Part shown: in pieces, positions 5,789 to 11,350 of the stretch
Layout: each line of letters begins with the position of its first letter
How positions within the stretch are numbered: the first letter of the stretch is position 1
Source: Rubrobacteraceae bacterium
Lineage (GTDB): Bacteria > Actinomycetota > Rubrobacteria > Rubrobacterales > Rubrobacteraceae
Assembly (NCBI GenBank): GCA_029240775.1
Contig: JARDZQ010000020.1
Location: 1-11,350, forward strand
Reading direction: 5' to 3'
Length of the DNA: 11,350 nucleotides
Position numbers and translations under genes: made by a program
The notes under the pieces: generated by a model
The model's database searches: none
What the model was told of the DNA's origin: nothing
The model's input: the letters and a program-made list of their open reading frames with translations, nothing else

Positions 5789-6028
5789 ATGCCGAAGACG
5801 ATCCAGATCCGGAACGTCCCCGGCGAGCTGCACCATACGTCTAAGGCACGGGCAGCAAAGGCGGGTATGACGCTCTCGGACTAGAGGTAGTCCGAGATAG
5901 AGCGGATAGCCAAGAAGCCGACTCTTGTGGAGATGATGAAACGTTTACGTCAGCGAGAGCCGGTCGATCTGGACGAGCCGCCAAACGTAACTATCCGCAG
6001 GATACGGGACGCCGACGGTCCACGCGAC
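5789..6028 (+). pseudogene. decayed FitA/VapB-type antitoxin, two in-frame amber codons, no toxin
   Basis: From the ATG at 5789 the frame reads MPKTIQIRNVPGELHHTSKA and then RAAKAGMTLSD, the start of a ribbon-helix-helix antitoxin of the FitA/VapB class. TAG codons follow at 5882-5884 and 5888-5890, and the same frame continues recognisably: SEIERIAKKPTLVEMMKRLR, then QREPVDLDEPP. Intact relatives of about 75-85 residues have Tyr-Leu-Leu-type residues where the two stops now sit, then the same Glu/Arg-rich tail ending in an EPV-LDEP motif. Only codons 32-34 are bad; the frame itself is unshifted. The PIN-domain toxin that normally follows within a few bases is absent, and the convergent OsmC gene ends at 6042 instead. 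A 31-residue fragment could still be made but would lack the toxin-binding tail. The right end is approximate, as the frame stays open to 6079. Confidence 0.8.
5874..5897. repeat. perfect 10-bp inverted repeat inside the antitoxin pseudogene
   Basis: TCTCGGACTA at 5874-5883 and TAGTCCGAGA at 5888-5897 are exact reverse complements around a GAGG loop. Both amber codons of the pseudogene fall at the inner ends of this palindrome, so the lesion and the palindrome are the same event or closely linked. Confidence 0.85.
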
Positions 6029-6041
6029 GTCGGTCAGGCTG

Positions 6042-6539
6042 CTAGGCCCACTCCGTCTCGAGCTCCGGCGGCCGGGTGAGCGTCTGGAAGACGACGCAGT
6101 ACTGCTCCGTCTTGCGCCGCAGAGTGTCCAGTTGCTCCTTCGTGGCTTCGGGCGCCACGATCTCGAACCTGGTCCGGATGCGCTCGAAGCCGACTGGTAT
6201 CTCCCTGGAGATTCCTAGAGTCCCCGCGAGATCCAGCTCGCCTTCGACCTCGACCTCGATGCGCTCGGTCTCTATGCCCATCGCCTCGGCGACCATCTGG
6301 CAGGTTACCTGGGCGCAGGCCGCCAGGGCGCCGAGGAGGAGATCCCCGGAGCATGCCGCCGTACCGGCCCCTCCGACCCCGGCGTGGGCCTGGGCCTCGT
6401 AGACGGCGCGGCCTATATCCACGGAGCAGGAGATCGGGATATCGGTCTGGCTACCTTTCGCCCGGAGCGTTATACGAGAAGATCCGGGTTCGCTGCGGTA
6501 CTTTTCCTTCAACGGCCTCTGAACCGAACGGAGATCCAT
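6042..6539 (-). CDS. OsmC/Ohr-family protein (peroxiredoxin-like)
   Basis: OsmC-family proteins reduce organic hydroperoxides using two cysteines in a dimeric alpha/beta fold. From the ATG at 6539 there are 165 residues. The first motif cysteine is Cys75 in GALAACAQVTCQMV, and the second is Cys148 in EQYCVVFQTLTRPPEL, the usual OsmC spacing and context. Cys80, close to the first motif, is extra. The ATG has GGGGAGGG just before it. A longer open frame to 6629 has no ribosome-binding site and would run through the upstream hairpin, so the shorter form is preferred. A separate promoter is likely because a terminator-like hairpin lies between this gene and sucB. The role (hydroperoxide detoxification or an uncharacterised OsmC subgroup) is not settled by sequence. 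Confidence 0.88.
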   Translation of the reverse strand: MDLRSVQRPLKEKYRSEPGSSRITLRAKGSQTDIPISCSVDIGRAVYEAQAHAGVGGAGTAACSGDLLLGALAACAQVTCQMVAEAMGIETERIEVEVEGELDLAGTLGISREIPVGFERIRTRFEIVAPEATKEQLDTLRRKTEQYCVVFQTLTRPPELETEWA

Positions 6540-6574
6540 GACCCTCCCCTGTGTGTCCGACCTTTCCGCCGCGA

Positions 6575-6580
6575 ATTGTA
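6575..6580 (-). promoter_or_regulatory. candidate -10 box for the OsmC-family gene
   Basis: On the minus strand this reads TACAAT, five of six matches to TATAAT, about 36 bases upstream of the ATG at 6539. There is no recognisable -35, so an alternative sigma factor or activator could be involved. It lies just downstream of the sucB hairpin, which suits an independently transcribed gene. Confidence 0.35.
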
Positions 6581-6599
6581 ACCGCATTATCGAAGAGTA

Positions 6600-6626
6600 G
6601 GAGGACCCTCTTGAAGTGGGTCCTCC
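6600..6626 (-). terminator. hairpin terminator after sucB
   Basis: GGAGGACCC at 6600-6608 and GGGTCCTCC at 6618-6626 form a perfect 9-bp stem with a nine-base loop, starting 16 bases after the sucB stop codon. The bases after it on the minus strand (TACTCTTCG) are only moderately T-rich, so termination strength is uncertain. The position at the end of sucA-sucB is right. Confidence 0.6.
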
Positions 6627-6641
6627 CAAGATTATCCGGCT

Positions 6642-7925
6642 CTATCCTTCCAGCAGGAGGGACTCGGGGTCTTCGATCATCTCCTTTATGCGCACGAGGA
6701 AACTCACGGCCTCGGCACCGTCTATGACGCGGTGGTCGTAGGAGAGGGCGAGGTACATCATGGGACGGATCTCGACCTGGCCGTCTACCGCGACGGGGCG
6801 ATCCTGGATCTTGTGCATCCCCAGGATCGCCACCTGCGGCAGCGTCAATATTGGAGTCGAGACGAGCGAGCCGAAGATACCGCCGTTGGTGATGGTGAAG
6901 GTCCCGCCGCGCAGGTCCTCCAGGGTGAGCTTGCCCTCGCGCGCCTTGGTCGCGAGGTCCGCGATTCCCTGCTCTATCTCGGCGAAGTTCTTGCGGTCGG
7001 CGTCGCGCAAGACGGGGACAACGAGGCCCTCGTCGGTGCTTACCGCCACCCCTATGTCGTAGTAGTGCTTGAGCACGAGCTCGTTGTCTTGCAGCTCGGC
7101 GTTGACCTTGGGGAAAGCCTTGAGCGCCGCGACGGCGGCCTTGGTGAAGAAGCTCATGAAGCCGAGGCGCGCGCCGGTACGCTCCTGGAAGGTGTCCTTG
7201 CGCCGCCGACGCAGCTCCATGACCGCGCTCATGTCCGCCTCGTTGAAGGTGGTGAGCATCGCCGAGTTCTGCTGCGACTCGACGAGGCGCTGGGCGATGG
7301 TGAGCCTGCGCCGCGAGAGCCGCACCCGCTCCTCGCGCCCATCCTCGGCGGCGGGAGCCGGTGCCGCCTCACGCTTGCCGTTCTCCTCCGGGGCGGGTTG
7401 CTCGGCCTCGCGGGTGGGCGCTCCGCTCTGCTCGCGGATAAGACGCTCCACGTCCTCGCGTGTCACGCGCCCGCCGGAGCCGCTACCCGAGACCTCGCCG
7501 AGATCGATCTCGTACTCCTGGGCGAGCTTCCTGACCGAAGGCGAGGCCCTGACCCCGTTCTCCGCCTCCCTGTGGCCATCCGCCTCTTCTTCAGTGTCCG
7601 GCTCGGGCTGCTCTGCCCCGGCCTGCTCTGCTTCCGCCTGTTCCTCTTGCGGAGCCTCTTCCTCCCCGGCTGGGGCTTCGGTGCCATCGCCCTCGCCGAT
7701 CGTGCCGATCACGTCGCCGACGCCCACGGTCTCGCCCTCGCCCTTGGCGATGGCCTCGAGGACGCCGTCCTGTTCGGCCTCGACCTCGAAGTTGATCTTG
7801 TCGGTCTCCAGCTCGACGAGCGGATCGCCGGACTTCACGGCCTCGCCCTCCTGCTTGAGCCAGCGCCCGACCGTCGCGTCGGCTACCGACTCCCCGAGCT
7901 CCGGGACGTGTATCTCAACCGCCAC
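6642..7925 (-). CDS. sucB: 2-oxoglutarate dehydrogenase E2, dihydrolipoamide succinyltransferase
   Basis: The core of the 2-oxoglutarate dehydrogenase complex: it transfers the succinyl group from the lipoyl arm to CoA. The 427 residues show all three parts. A single lipoyl domain lies at about 2-78 with the lipoylated Lys43 in ETDKINFEV. An acidic Glu/Gln/Ala/Pro linker runs over 80-125. The E1/E3-binding domain is at about 127-164, with RASPSVRKLAQEYEIDLGEV and GGRVTREDVE. A second linker leads to the catalytic domain from about 200. Active-site YDHRVIDG contains His398 and Asp402, and TTFNEADMS at 225-233 is typical of succinyl- rather than acetyltransferases. The start is GTG with GAGGTG seven bases upstream. 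It lies 34 bases after sucA and is surely co-transcribed. Confidence 0.94.
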   Translation of the reverse strand: MAVEIHVPELGESVADATVGRWLKQEGEAVKSGDPLVELETDKINFEVEAEQDGVLEAIAKGEGETVGVGDVIGTIGEGDGTEAPAGEEEAPQEEQAEAEQAGAEQPEPDTEEEADGHREAENGVRASPSVRKLAQEYEIDLGEVSGSGSGGRVTREDVERLIREQSGAPTREAEQPAPEENGKREAAPAPAAEDGREERVRLSRRRLTIAQRLVESQQNSAMLTTFNEADMSAVMELRRRRKDTFQERTGARLGFMSFFTKAAVAALKAFPKVNAELQDNELVLKHYYDIGVAVSTDEGLVVPVLRDADRKNFAEIEQGIADLATKAREGKLTLEDLRGGTFTITNGGIFGSLVSTPILTLPQVAILGMHKIQDRPVAVDGQVEIRPMMYLALSYDHRVIDGAEAVSFLVRIKEMIEDPESLLLEG

Positions 7926-7959
7926 CTGGCAACACCTCTTTCTCTAGGATCTCCGAGCC

Positions 7960-10815
7960 TCAGTCGCTCGGGCCGGGGGCGCGGCCCTGCGTCGTTTGCG
8001 CGGCCGCCTCGGCCTCCTCCAGGTCCCCCTCCACGCTCTCAAAGGCCGCCCGCACGATGTCCGCGTGCTCCTCCTTGTGGAAGCGCGCCGAGCCCTGGGC
8101 CGGGCTGGGACGTGCCGGCTTGCCGACGTACCGGAGAGGGAACTCGCCTTCGGTCATCTCCACGAGGAGGGGCTCGACGAAGGTCCAGGCGCCCATGTTC
8201 CTGGGCTCCTCCTGTACCCAGAGGAGCTCGCGCAGGTTCGGGTAGCCCTCGACGACCTCGCGCACCCTGTCCTCCGGGAACGGGTAGAGAAGCTCTATGC
8301 GGGTCACCGCGGTGTCCACGGCCTCCTCCCTGAACTCGCTGCCGACGAGCTCGCTGTAGATCTTGCCGGAGCACAGGATGAGCCGCTCGACCGAGTCAGC
8401 CCTCCCCTGAGCCTCCTCGTCGTCGAGGACAGGGAGGAACCCGCCCTCGGTGAGGTCCGCGAGGTCGGAGGCGGCCATTGGGTGCCTGAGAAGGCTCTTC
8501 GGCGTCATTATTATGAGGGGACGCTTGTTGTCCTCGAGCGCGGCCTGGGCGCGCAGCAGGTGGAAGTACTGGGCGGCCGTGGTGAGGTTGGCTATCCTCA
8601 CGTTCTCGCTCGCGGCGAGCTGCAGGAAGCGTTCGAGGCGCGCGCTCGAGTGCTCGGGGCCCTGGCCCTCGTAGCCGTGGGGCAACAGGAGGACGAGGCT
8701 CGAGGTCTGGCCCCACTTCGCCTGCCCCGAGACTATGAACTGGTCGATCATCGGCTGCCCGACGTTGGCGAAGTCCCCGTACTGCGCCTCCCACAACACG
8801 AGCGCCTCCTGGGCGTTCAGGGTGTAGCCGTACTCGAAGCCGAGGACCGCTATCTCCGAGAGCGGGCTGTTGTGGATGTCGAAGGAGGCTTCGGCTTGGG
8901 GAAGGTTCTGCAGGGGCACGTAGGGCTCCCCGGTCTCGAAGTCGTGCACCACAGCGTGGCGCTGGGAGAACGTCCCCCGCTCGGTGTCCTGGCCCGTCAG
9001 CCGGATCGGGACGCCGTCCTCCAACAGCGAGGCGAAGGCGAGCGCCTCGGCGTGGGCCCAGTCTATGCCGTCGTCGAGCCCTCCGCGGTTCTTCCTGAAC
9101 TGGCGCTCCAGCTTCTCGTTCGGGTGCCAGCCCTCGGGACGCTCGAGCATGGCCTCGTTCAGCGCCTCCAGCCTCCCGGCCTGCACCGCCGTCTCGGGTA
9201 TCTCGGCGAGCGGCGTGCGCGGCTGCTCGGTTTCGAGCTCCTCCTCGGCCAACTCCTCGTTATTCGGGTCTTTCTGGATCTTCTCCATCTGTTCCCAGAC
9301 TTCACGGACCATCTCGTCGGCCTCGCCCTCGGAGATGACGCCCCGCCGCTCTAGCTCTTGGGCCCACAGCTCGCGCACCGTCGGGTGGTTGTGGATCTTC
9401 TCGTACATCACGGGCTGGGTGTAGGCCGGCTCGTCTCCCTCGTTGTGTCCGAAGCGCCTGTAGCCGATGAGGTCGACGACGAAGCCCTTGTGGAACTTCT
9501 GACGGAAGGCGTAGGCCATGCGCGTGGCGGCCAGGCAGGCCTCAGGGTCGTCGGCGTTGACGTGGACAACGGGTATCTCGAAGCCCTTGGCCAGGTCGCT
9601 GGCGTAGAGGGTCGAGCGGGCGTCCTGCTTCTCCGTAGTGAAGCCGATCTGATTGTTGGTGATGATGTGGATGGTGCCGCCGACGGTGTAGCCGGGCAGG
9701 CGGCTCAGGTTTAGGGTCTCGGCCGCCACGCCCTCGGCCGAGAAGGCCGCGTCGCCGTGCAGCACGACCGCCATGGCTGCCGTCTCGTCCTGCCTCGGCG
9801 GCCCAGCCTCCTCTCGCGCGTCTTGGGCGGCGCGGGTCATGCCCTCGACCACCGGGTTGACGTGCTCCAGGTGGCTCGGGTTGGGCGCGAGGTTTATGAG
9901 AACCTGCTCGTCGGCCTCCTCGTCACCGAGGTGCCAGCCCCGGATGCCGAGGTGGTACTTGACGTCGCCGACCCACCCACTGCCCAGCCCGCCGGCTGCC
10001 GAGGACTGCTCGCCCTTGTCCGGTTGCTGGAACTCGCCGAAGATCTTCGAGTACGACTTGTCCAGGACGTGCGCGAGCACGTTCAAGCGGCCCCGGTGCG
10101 CCATGCCCATCACCATCTCCGGGGTGCCGGCGTCGGCAGCGCGGTGGGCGACCAGGTTGAGCATCGGCACCACCATGTCGCAGCCCTCGACCGAGAAGCG
10201 CTTCTGGCCGAGGAACGTCCTGTGGAGGAACTTCTCGAAGGTGTCAACCCGGGTGAGCCTGCGCAGTAGGCGCTTGGCCGACTCGCCCTCGAGCCTCTTG
10301 TAGAAGCGCCCGCTCTCGACCGCCTCCCGCAGCCAGAAGCGCTCCTCGGGGTCGTGGACGTGGCCGAAGTCGTAGCCGGTCGTGCCGCAGTAGATGCGCC
10401 GCAGCTCCTCGACCGCCTCCCTGGCGTTCGCCGTGCGCTCGGCGACGGGCCCACCGATGATGAGGGTCGGCAAGGTCTCGAGGTCCTCGTCGGTGATCCT
10501 GTAGAACGTCGGGTCTAGCGTGGGGTCGCCGGGGGGCTCGCTCCCCAACGGGTCGAGCCGCGCCGCCCTGTGCCCGAAGTCTCTTATGTGCCTCACGTGC
10601 TTGGAGGCCCCAACGGCCTTCTCGACCTCCGCAACTTCGGCCACTGCTGAGGCCACACGCCCGTTGGGGCGCGGCGGGCTCCAGGTCTCGAAGAACTCGC
10701 GGGTCCGCTCGTCCACGGAGCCGGGATCTTCTCTGTACCTCTCGTAAAGCTCGAGCACGTAGCCGAGGTTCGGCCCGTAGAACTGGCTCTCTGTCTCTCT
10801 CTGCAACAGGATCAC
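7960..10815 (-). CDS. sucA: 2-oxoglutarate dehydrogenase E1 (thiamine diphosphate-dependent)
   Basis: This subunit decarboxylates 2-oxoglutarate and succinylates the E2 lipoyl group. At 951 residues it is close to other stand-alone E1 proteins. The N-terminal peptide ESQFYGPNLGYVLELY is the E2-docking type. Core motifs are MAHRGRLNVL at 238-247, HGDAAFSAEG at 353-362 with NNQIGFTT at 387-394 (thiamine diphosphate/Mg site), GYRRFGHNEGDEP at 451-463, and the C-terminal HGYEGQGPEHSSARLERFLQL region. There is no fused acyltransferase domain such as in mycobacterial Kgd/OdhA; E2 is the separate next gene. The GTG at 10815 abuts its only Shine-Dalgarno (GAGGGT, 10821-10816) with no spacer. A TTG three codons later (10806) has a nine-base spacer and may be the real start (948 residues). 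Confidence 0.95.
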   Translation of the reverse strand: MILLQRETESQFYGPNLGYVLELYERYREDPGSVDERTREFFETWSPPRPNGRVASAVAEVAEVEKAVGASKHVRHIRDFGHRAARLDPLGSEPPGDPTLDPTFYRITDEDLETLPTLIIGGPVAERTANAREAVEELRRIYCGTTGYDFGHVHDPEERFWLREAVESGRFYKRLEGESAKRLLRRLTRVDTFEKFLHRTFLGQKRFSVEGCDMVVPMLNLVAHRAADAGTPEMVMGMAHRGRLNVLAHVLDKSYSKIFGEFQQPDKGEQSSAAGGLGSGWVGDVKYHLGIRGWHLGDEEADEQVLINLAPNPSHLEHVNPVVEGMTRAAQDAREEAGPPRQDETAAMAVVLHGDAAFSAEGVAAETLNLSRLPGYTVGGTIHIITNNQIGFTTEKQDARSTLYASDLAKGFEIPVVHVNADDPEACLAATRMAYAFRQKFHKGFVVDLIGYRRFGHNEGDEPAYTQPVMYEKIHNHPTVRELWAQELERRGVISEGEADEMVREVWEQMEKIQKDPNNEELAEEELETEQPRTPLAEIPETAVQAGRLEALNEAMLERPEGWHPNEKLERQFRKNRGGLDDGIDWAHAEALAFASLLEDGVPIRLTGQDTERGTFSQRHAVVHDFETGEPYVPLQNLPQAEASFDIHNSPLSEIAVLGFEYGYTLNAQEALVLWEAQYGDFANVGQPMIDQFIVSGQAKWGQTSSLVLLLPHGYEGQGPEHSSARLERFLQLAASENVRIANLTTAAQYFHLLRAQAALEDNKRPLIIMTPKSLLRHPMAASDLADLTEGGFLPVLDDEEAQGRADSVERLILCSGKIYSELVGSEFREEAVDTAVTRIELLYPFPEDRVREVVEGYPNLRELLWVQEEPRNMGAWTFVEPLLVEMTEGEFPLRYVGKPARPSPAQGSARFHKEEHADIVRAAFESVEGDLEEAEAAAQTTQGRAPGPSD

Positions 10816-10845
10816 ACCCTCACGTCACGGTACGCTTCTCTGGGA

Positions 10846-10904
10846 GATGTCCCGGGCGGCGCAAGAGGAGACGCGACCCTTTTCTCGCGCCTCCCCGAGA
10901 CATC
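10846..10904 (-). promoter_or_regulatory. long stem-loop in the sucA 5' leader
   Basis: On the minus strand the arm at 10904-10887 pairs with the arm at 10862-10846. GATGTC pairs with GACATC, then a T-G wobble, then CGGG with CCCG, a small GA/G internal loop, and GGCGC with GCGCC. About 16 pairs close a 24-base loop, within which GAGA and TCTC can pair further. It ends 30 bases before the GTG at 10815. There is no T-run after it, so it is not a classical terminator. It could stabilise or regulate the sucA transcript. Confidence 0.5.
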
Positions 10905-10940
10905 CTTCCTGGGAGCGATTCAAACACTCTGATCTTCTTT

Positions 10941-10974
10941 ATGATACCCCACATACCCGCTCGGGTCTTACCCG
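10941..10974 (-). promoter_or_regulatory. candidate sucA promoter and overlapping short dyads
   Basis: The minus strand reads TATCAT (10946-10941), a fair -10 box about 126 bases before the sucA start. A weak AAGACC sits 17 bases upstream as a possible -35. Over it lie three alternating pentamers: ACCCG at 10955-10959, CGGGT at 10962-10966 and ACCCG at 10970-10974. The middle one can pair with either neighbour. This may be the end of the TPR transcript, an operator, or chance. The rest of the 10816-10987 spacer is the hairpin described separately. Confidence 0.3.
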
Positions 10975-10987
10975 TTCGACGCCCTTC

Positions 10988-11311
10988 TCAAGCCTGCTCG
11001 CCAAGCTGTATGAGCGCGGCTCTCAACTCCTCGGCCATCCCACTATGGCCGTGCTTCTCGGCCTGCCGGACGCCTATATCGTACGCCTTACGCGCCTCGT
11101 CCTTGCGCCCCAGCCGCCGCAGGACCTCGCCGAGCCGTCCCCAGGCGTTGCCCTCGTCCTCGTGGGTCGCGAGGTAGCGCTCTAGCACCGCGGCCTCGTC
11201 CTCGTGGCGCCCGGCTTTCTGGTATTCGTTGGCCAGAGCGAGCAACCCGGTCGGGTTGTCCGGGTTGTCCGCCAGCATCCGCTCGAAGTAGTCGATCCTG
11301 TCCTCCACCAT
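10988..11311 (-). CDS. small tetratricopeptide-repeat protein
   Basis: A 107-residue, highly charged, soluble protein with no signal peptide or membrane segment. Two TPR units are visible: PTGLLALANEYQKAGRHEDE starting at residue 20 and GNAWGRLGEVLRRLGRKDEA starting at 54, each with the Leu/Ala/Tyr and Gly spacing of the repeat. A helical tail (AEELRAALIQLGEQA) follows. TPR units mediate protein-protein contacts; the partner is unknown. The ATG at 11311 lies one base after GGGAGG, so the GTG at 11308, the second codon, is an equally likely start. It precedes sucA in the same direction but is separated by 172 bases with its own promoter-like signals, so operon membership is doubtful. Confidence 0.8.
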   Translation of the reverse strand: MVEDRIDYFERMLADNPDNPTGLLALANEYQKAGRHEDEAAVLERYLATHEDEGNAWGRLGEVLRRLGRKDEARKAYDIGVRQAEKHGHSGMAEELRAALIQLGEQA

Positions 11312-11341
11312 GCCTCCCGTGAGCCTCGCGTGCTGCAGCTC

Positions 11342-11347
11342 AGTATA
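11342..11347 (-). promoter_or_regulatory. candidate -10 box for the TPR gene
   Basis: The minus strand reads TATACT, five of six matches to TATAAT, 30 bases before the ATG at 11311. That leaves room for a short leader with the GGGAGG ribosome-binding site. The -35 region lies outside the window, so this cannot be completed here. Confidence 0.35.
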
Positions 11348-11350
11348 CGG

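Noticed and set aside
5882..5890. Amber readthrough or pyrrolysine insertion in the antitoxin
   Set aside because: Two TAGs two codons apart in a non-methyltransferase gene, with no toxin partner, fit decay better than recoding.
6540..6629. Longer OsmC-family N-terminus
   Set aside because: It would extend through the terminator-like hairpin at 6600-6626. The ATG at 6539 has a strong ribosome-binding site.
6732..8333. A 533-codon plus-strand open frame across sucB and the end of sucA
   Set aside because: It is antisense to two well-supported enzymes, has low-complexity Pro/Arg/Leu-rich sequence, and shows no domain. Long antisense frames are expected in GC-rich DNA.
7996..9354. A 452-codon plus-strand open frame antisense to sucA
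   Set aside because: It mirrors the codon bias of sucA and has no recognisable motif or ribosome-binding site.

Overview
This is a GC-rich bacterial chromosome segment. The gene set and protein style suggest a Rubrobacter-like deep-branching actinobacterium: frequent GTG starts, acidic Glu-rich proteins, separate oxoglutarate dehydrogenase E1 and E2 genes, and MeaB next to a cobalamin-binding-type protein. That placement rests on recognition and composition only, since no search could be run. Most of the window is ordinary central and acyl-CoA metabolism. I found no rRNA, tRNA, CRISPR array or intact mobile element.

Layout from left to right. Positions 1-451 (minus) hold a membrane methyltransferase of the isoprenylcysteine carboxyl methyltransferase family, cut by the window edge. 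Its ATG overlaps the stop codon of an acetyl-CoA acyltransferase (thiolase, 448-1623, minus). Divergent from these is a medium-chain-type acyl-CoA synthetase (1733-3331, plus). Next comes a structured, repeat-like spacer (3332-3485) that runs into the 5' end of a small deazaflavin-dependent nitroreductase-family gene (about 3468-3821, plus), which lacks a normal start codon. Facing it is a two-gene minus-strand unit: meaB (4708-5706), then a leaderless BtuF-type binding protein (3949-4695).

Between meaB and the next gene lies a decayed plus-strand FitA/VapB-type antitoxin (5789-6028). It has two in-frame amber codons inside a perfect 10-bp palindrome, and no toxin gene follows it. Then, all on the minus strand, come an OsmC-family protein (6042-6539), a terminator-like hairpin, sucB (6642-7925) and sucA (7960-10815). 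A roughly 170-bp leader precedes sucA and contains a long hairpin. A short TPR protein (10988-11311) lies upstream of that.

How the genes fit together: sucA and sucB encode the first two components of the 2-oxoglutarate dehydrogenase complex, and the E3 component is not in the window. The thiolase and acyl-CoA synthetase fit fatty-acid or short-acyl activation and cleavage. MeaB protects adenosylcobalamin-dependent methylmalonyl-CoA mutase, which feeds succinyl-CoA into the TCA cycle, and its partner gene encodes a protein with a cobalamin-binding-type fold. No large undescribed system is visible. The unusual material is small: the broken antitoxin and its palindrome, the heptamer repeats around the reductase gene, the leaderless B12-binding-type protein, and the sucA leader hairpin.
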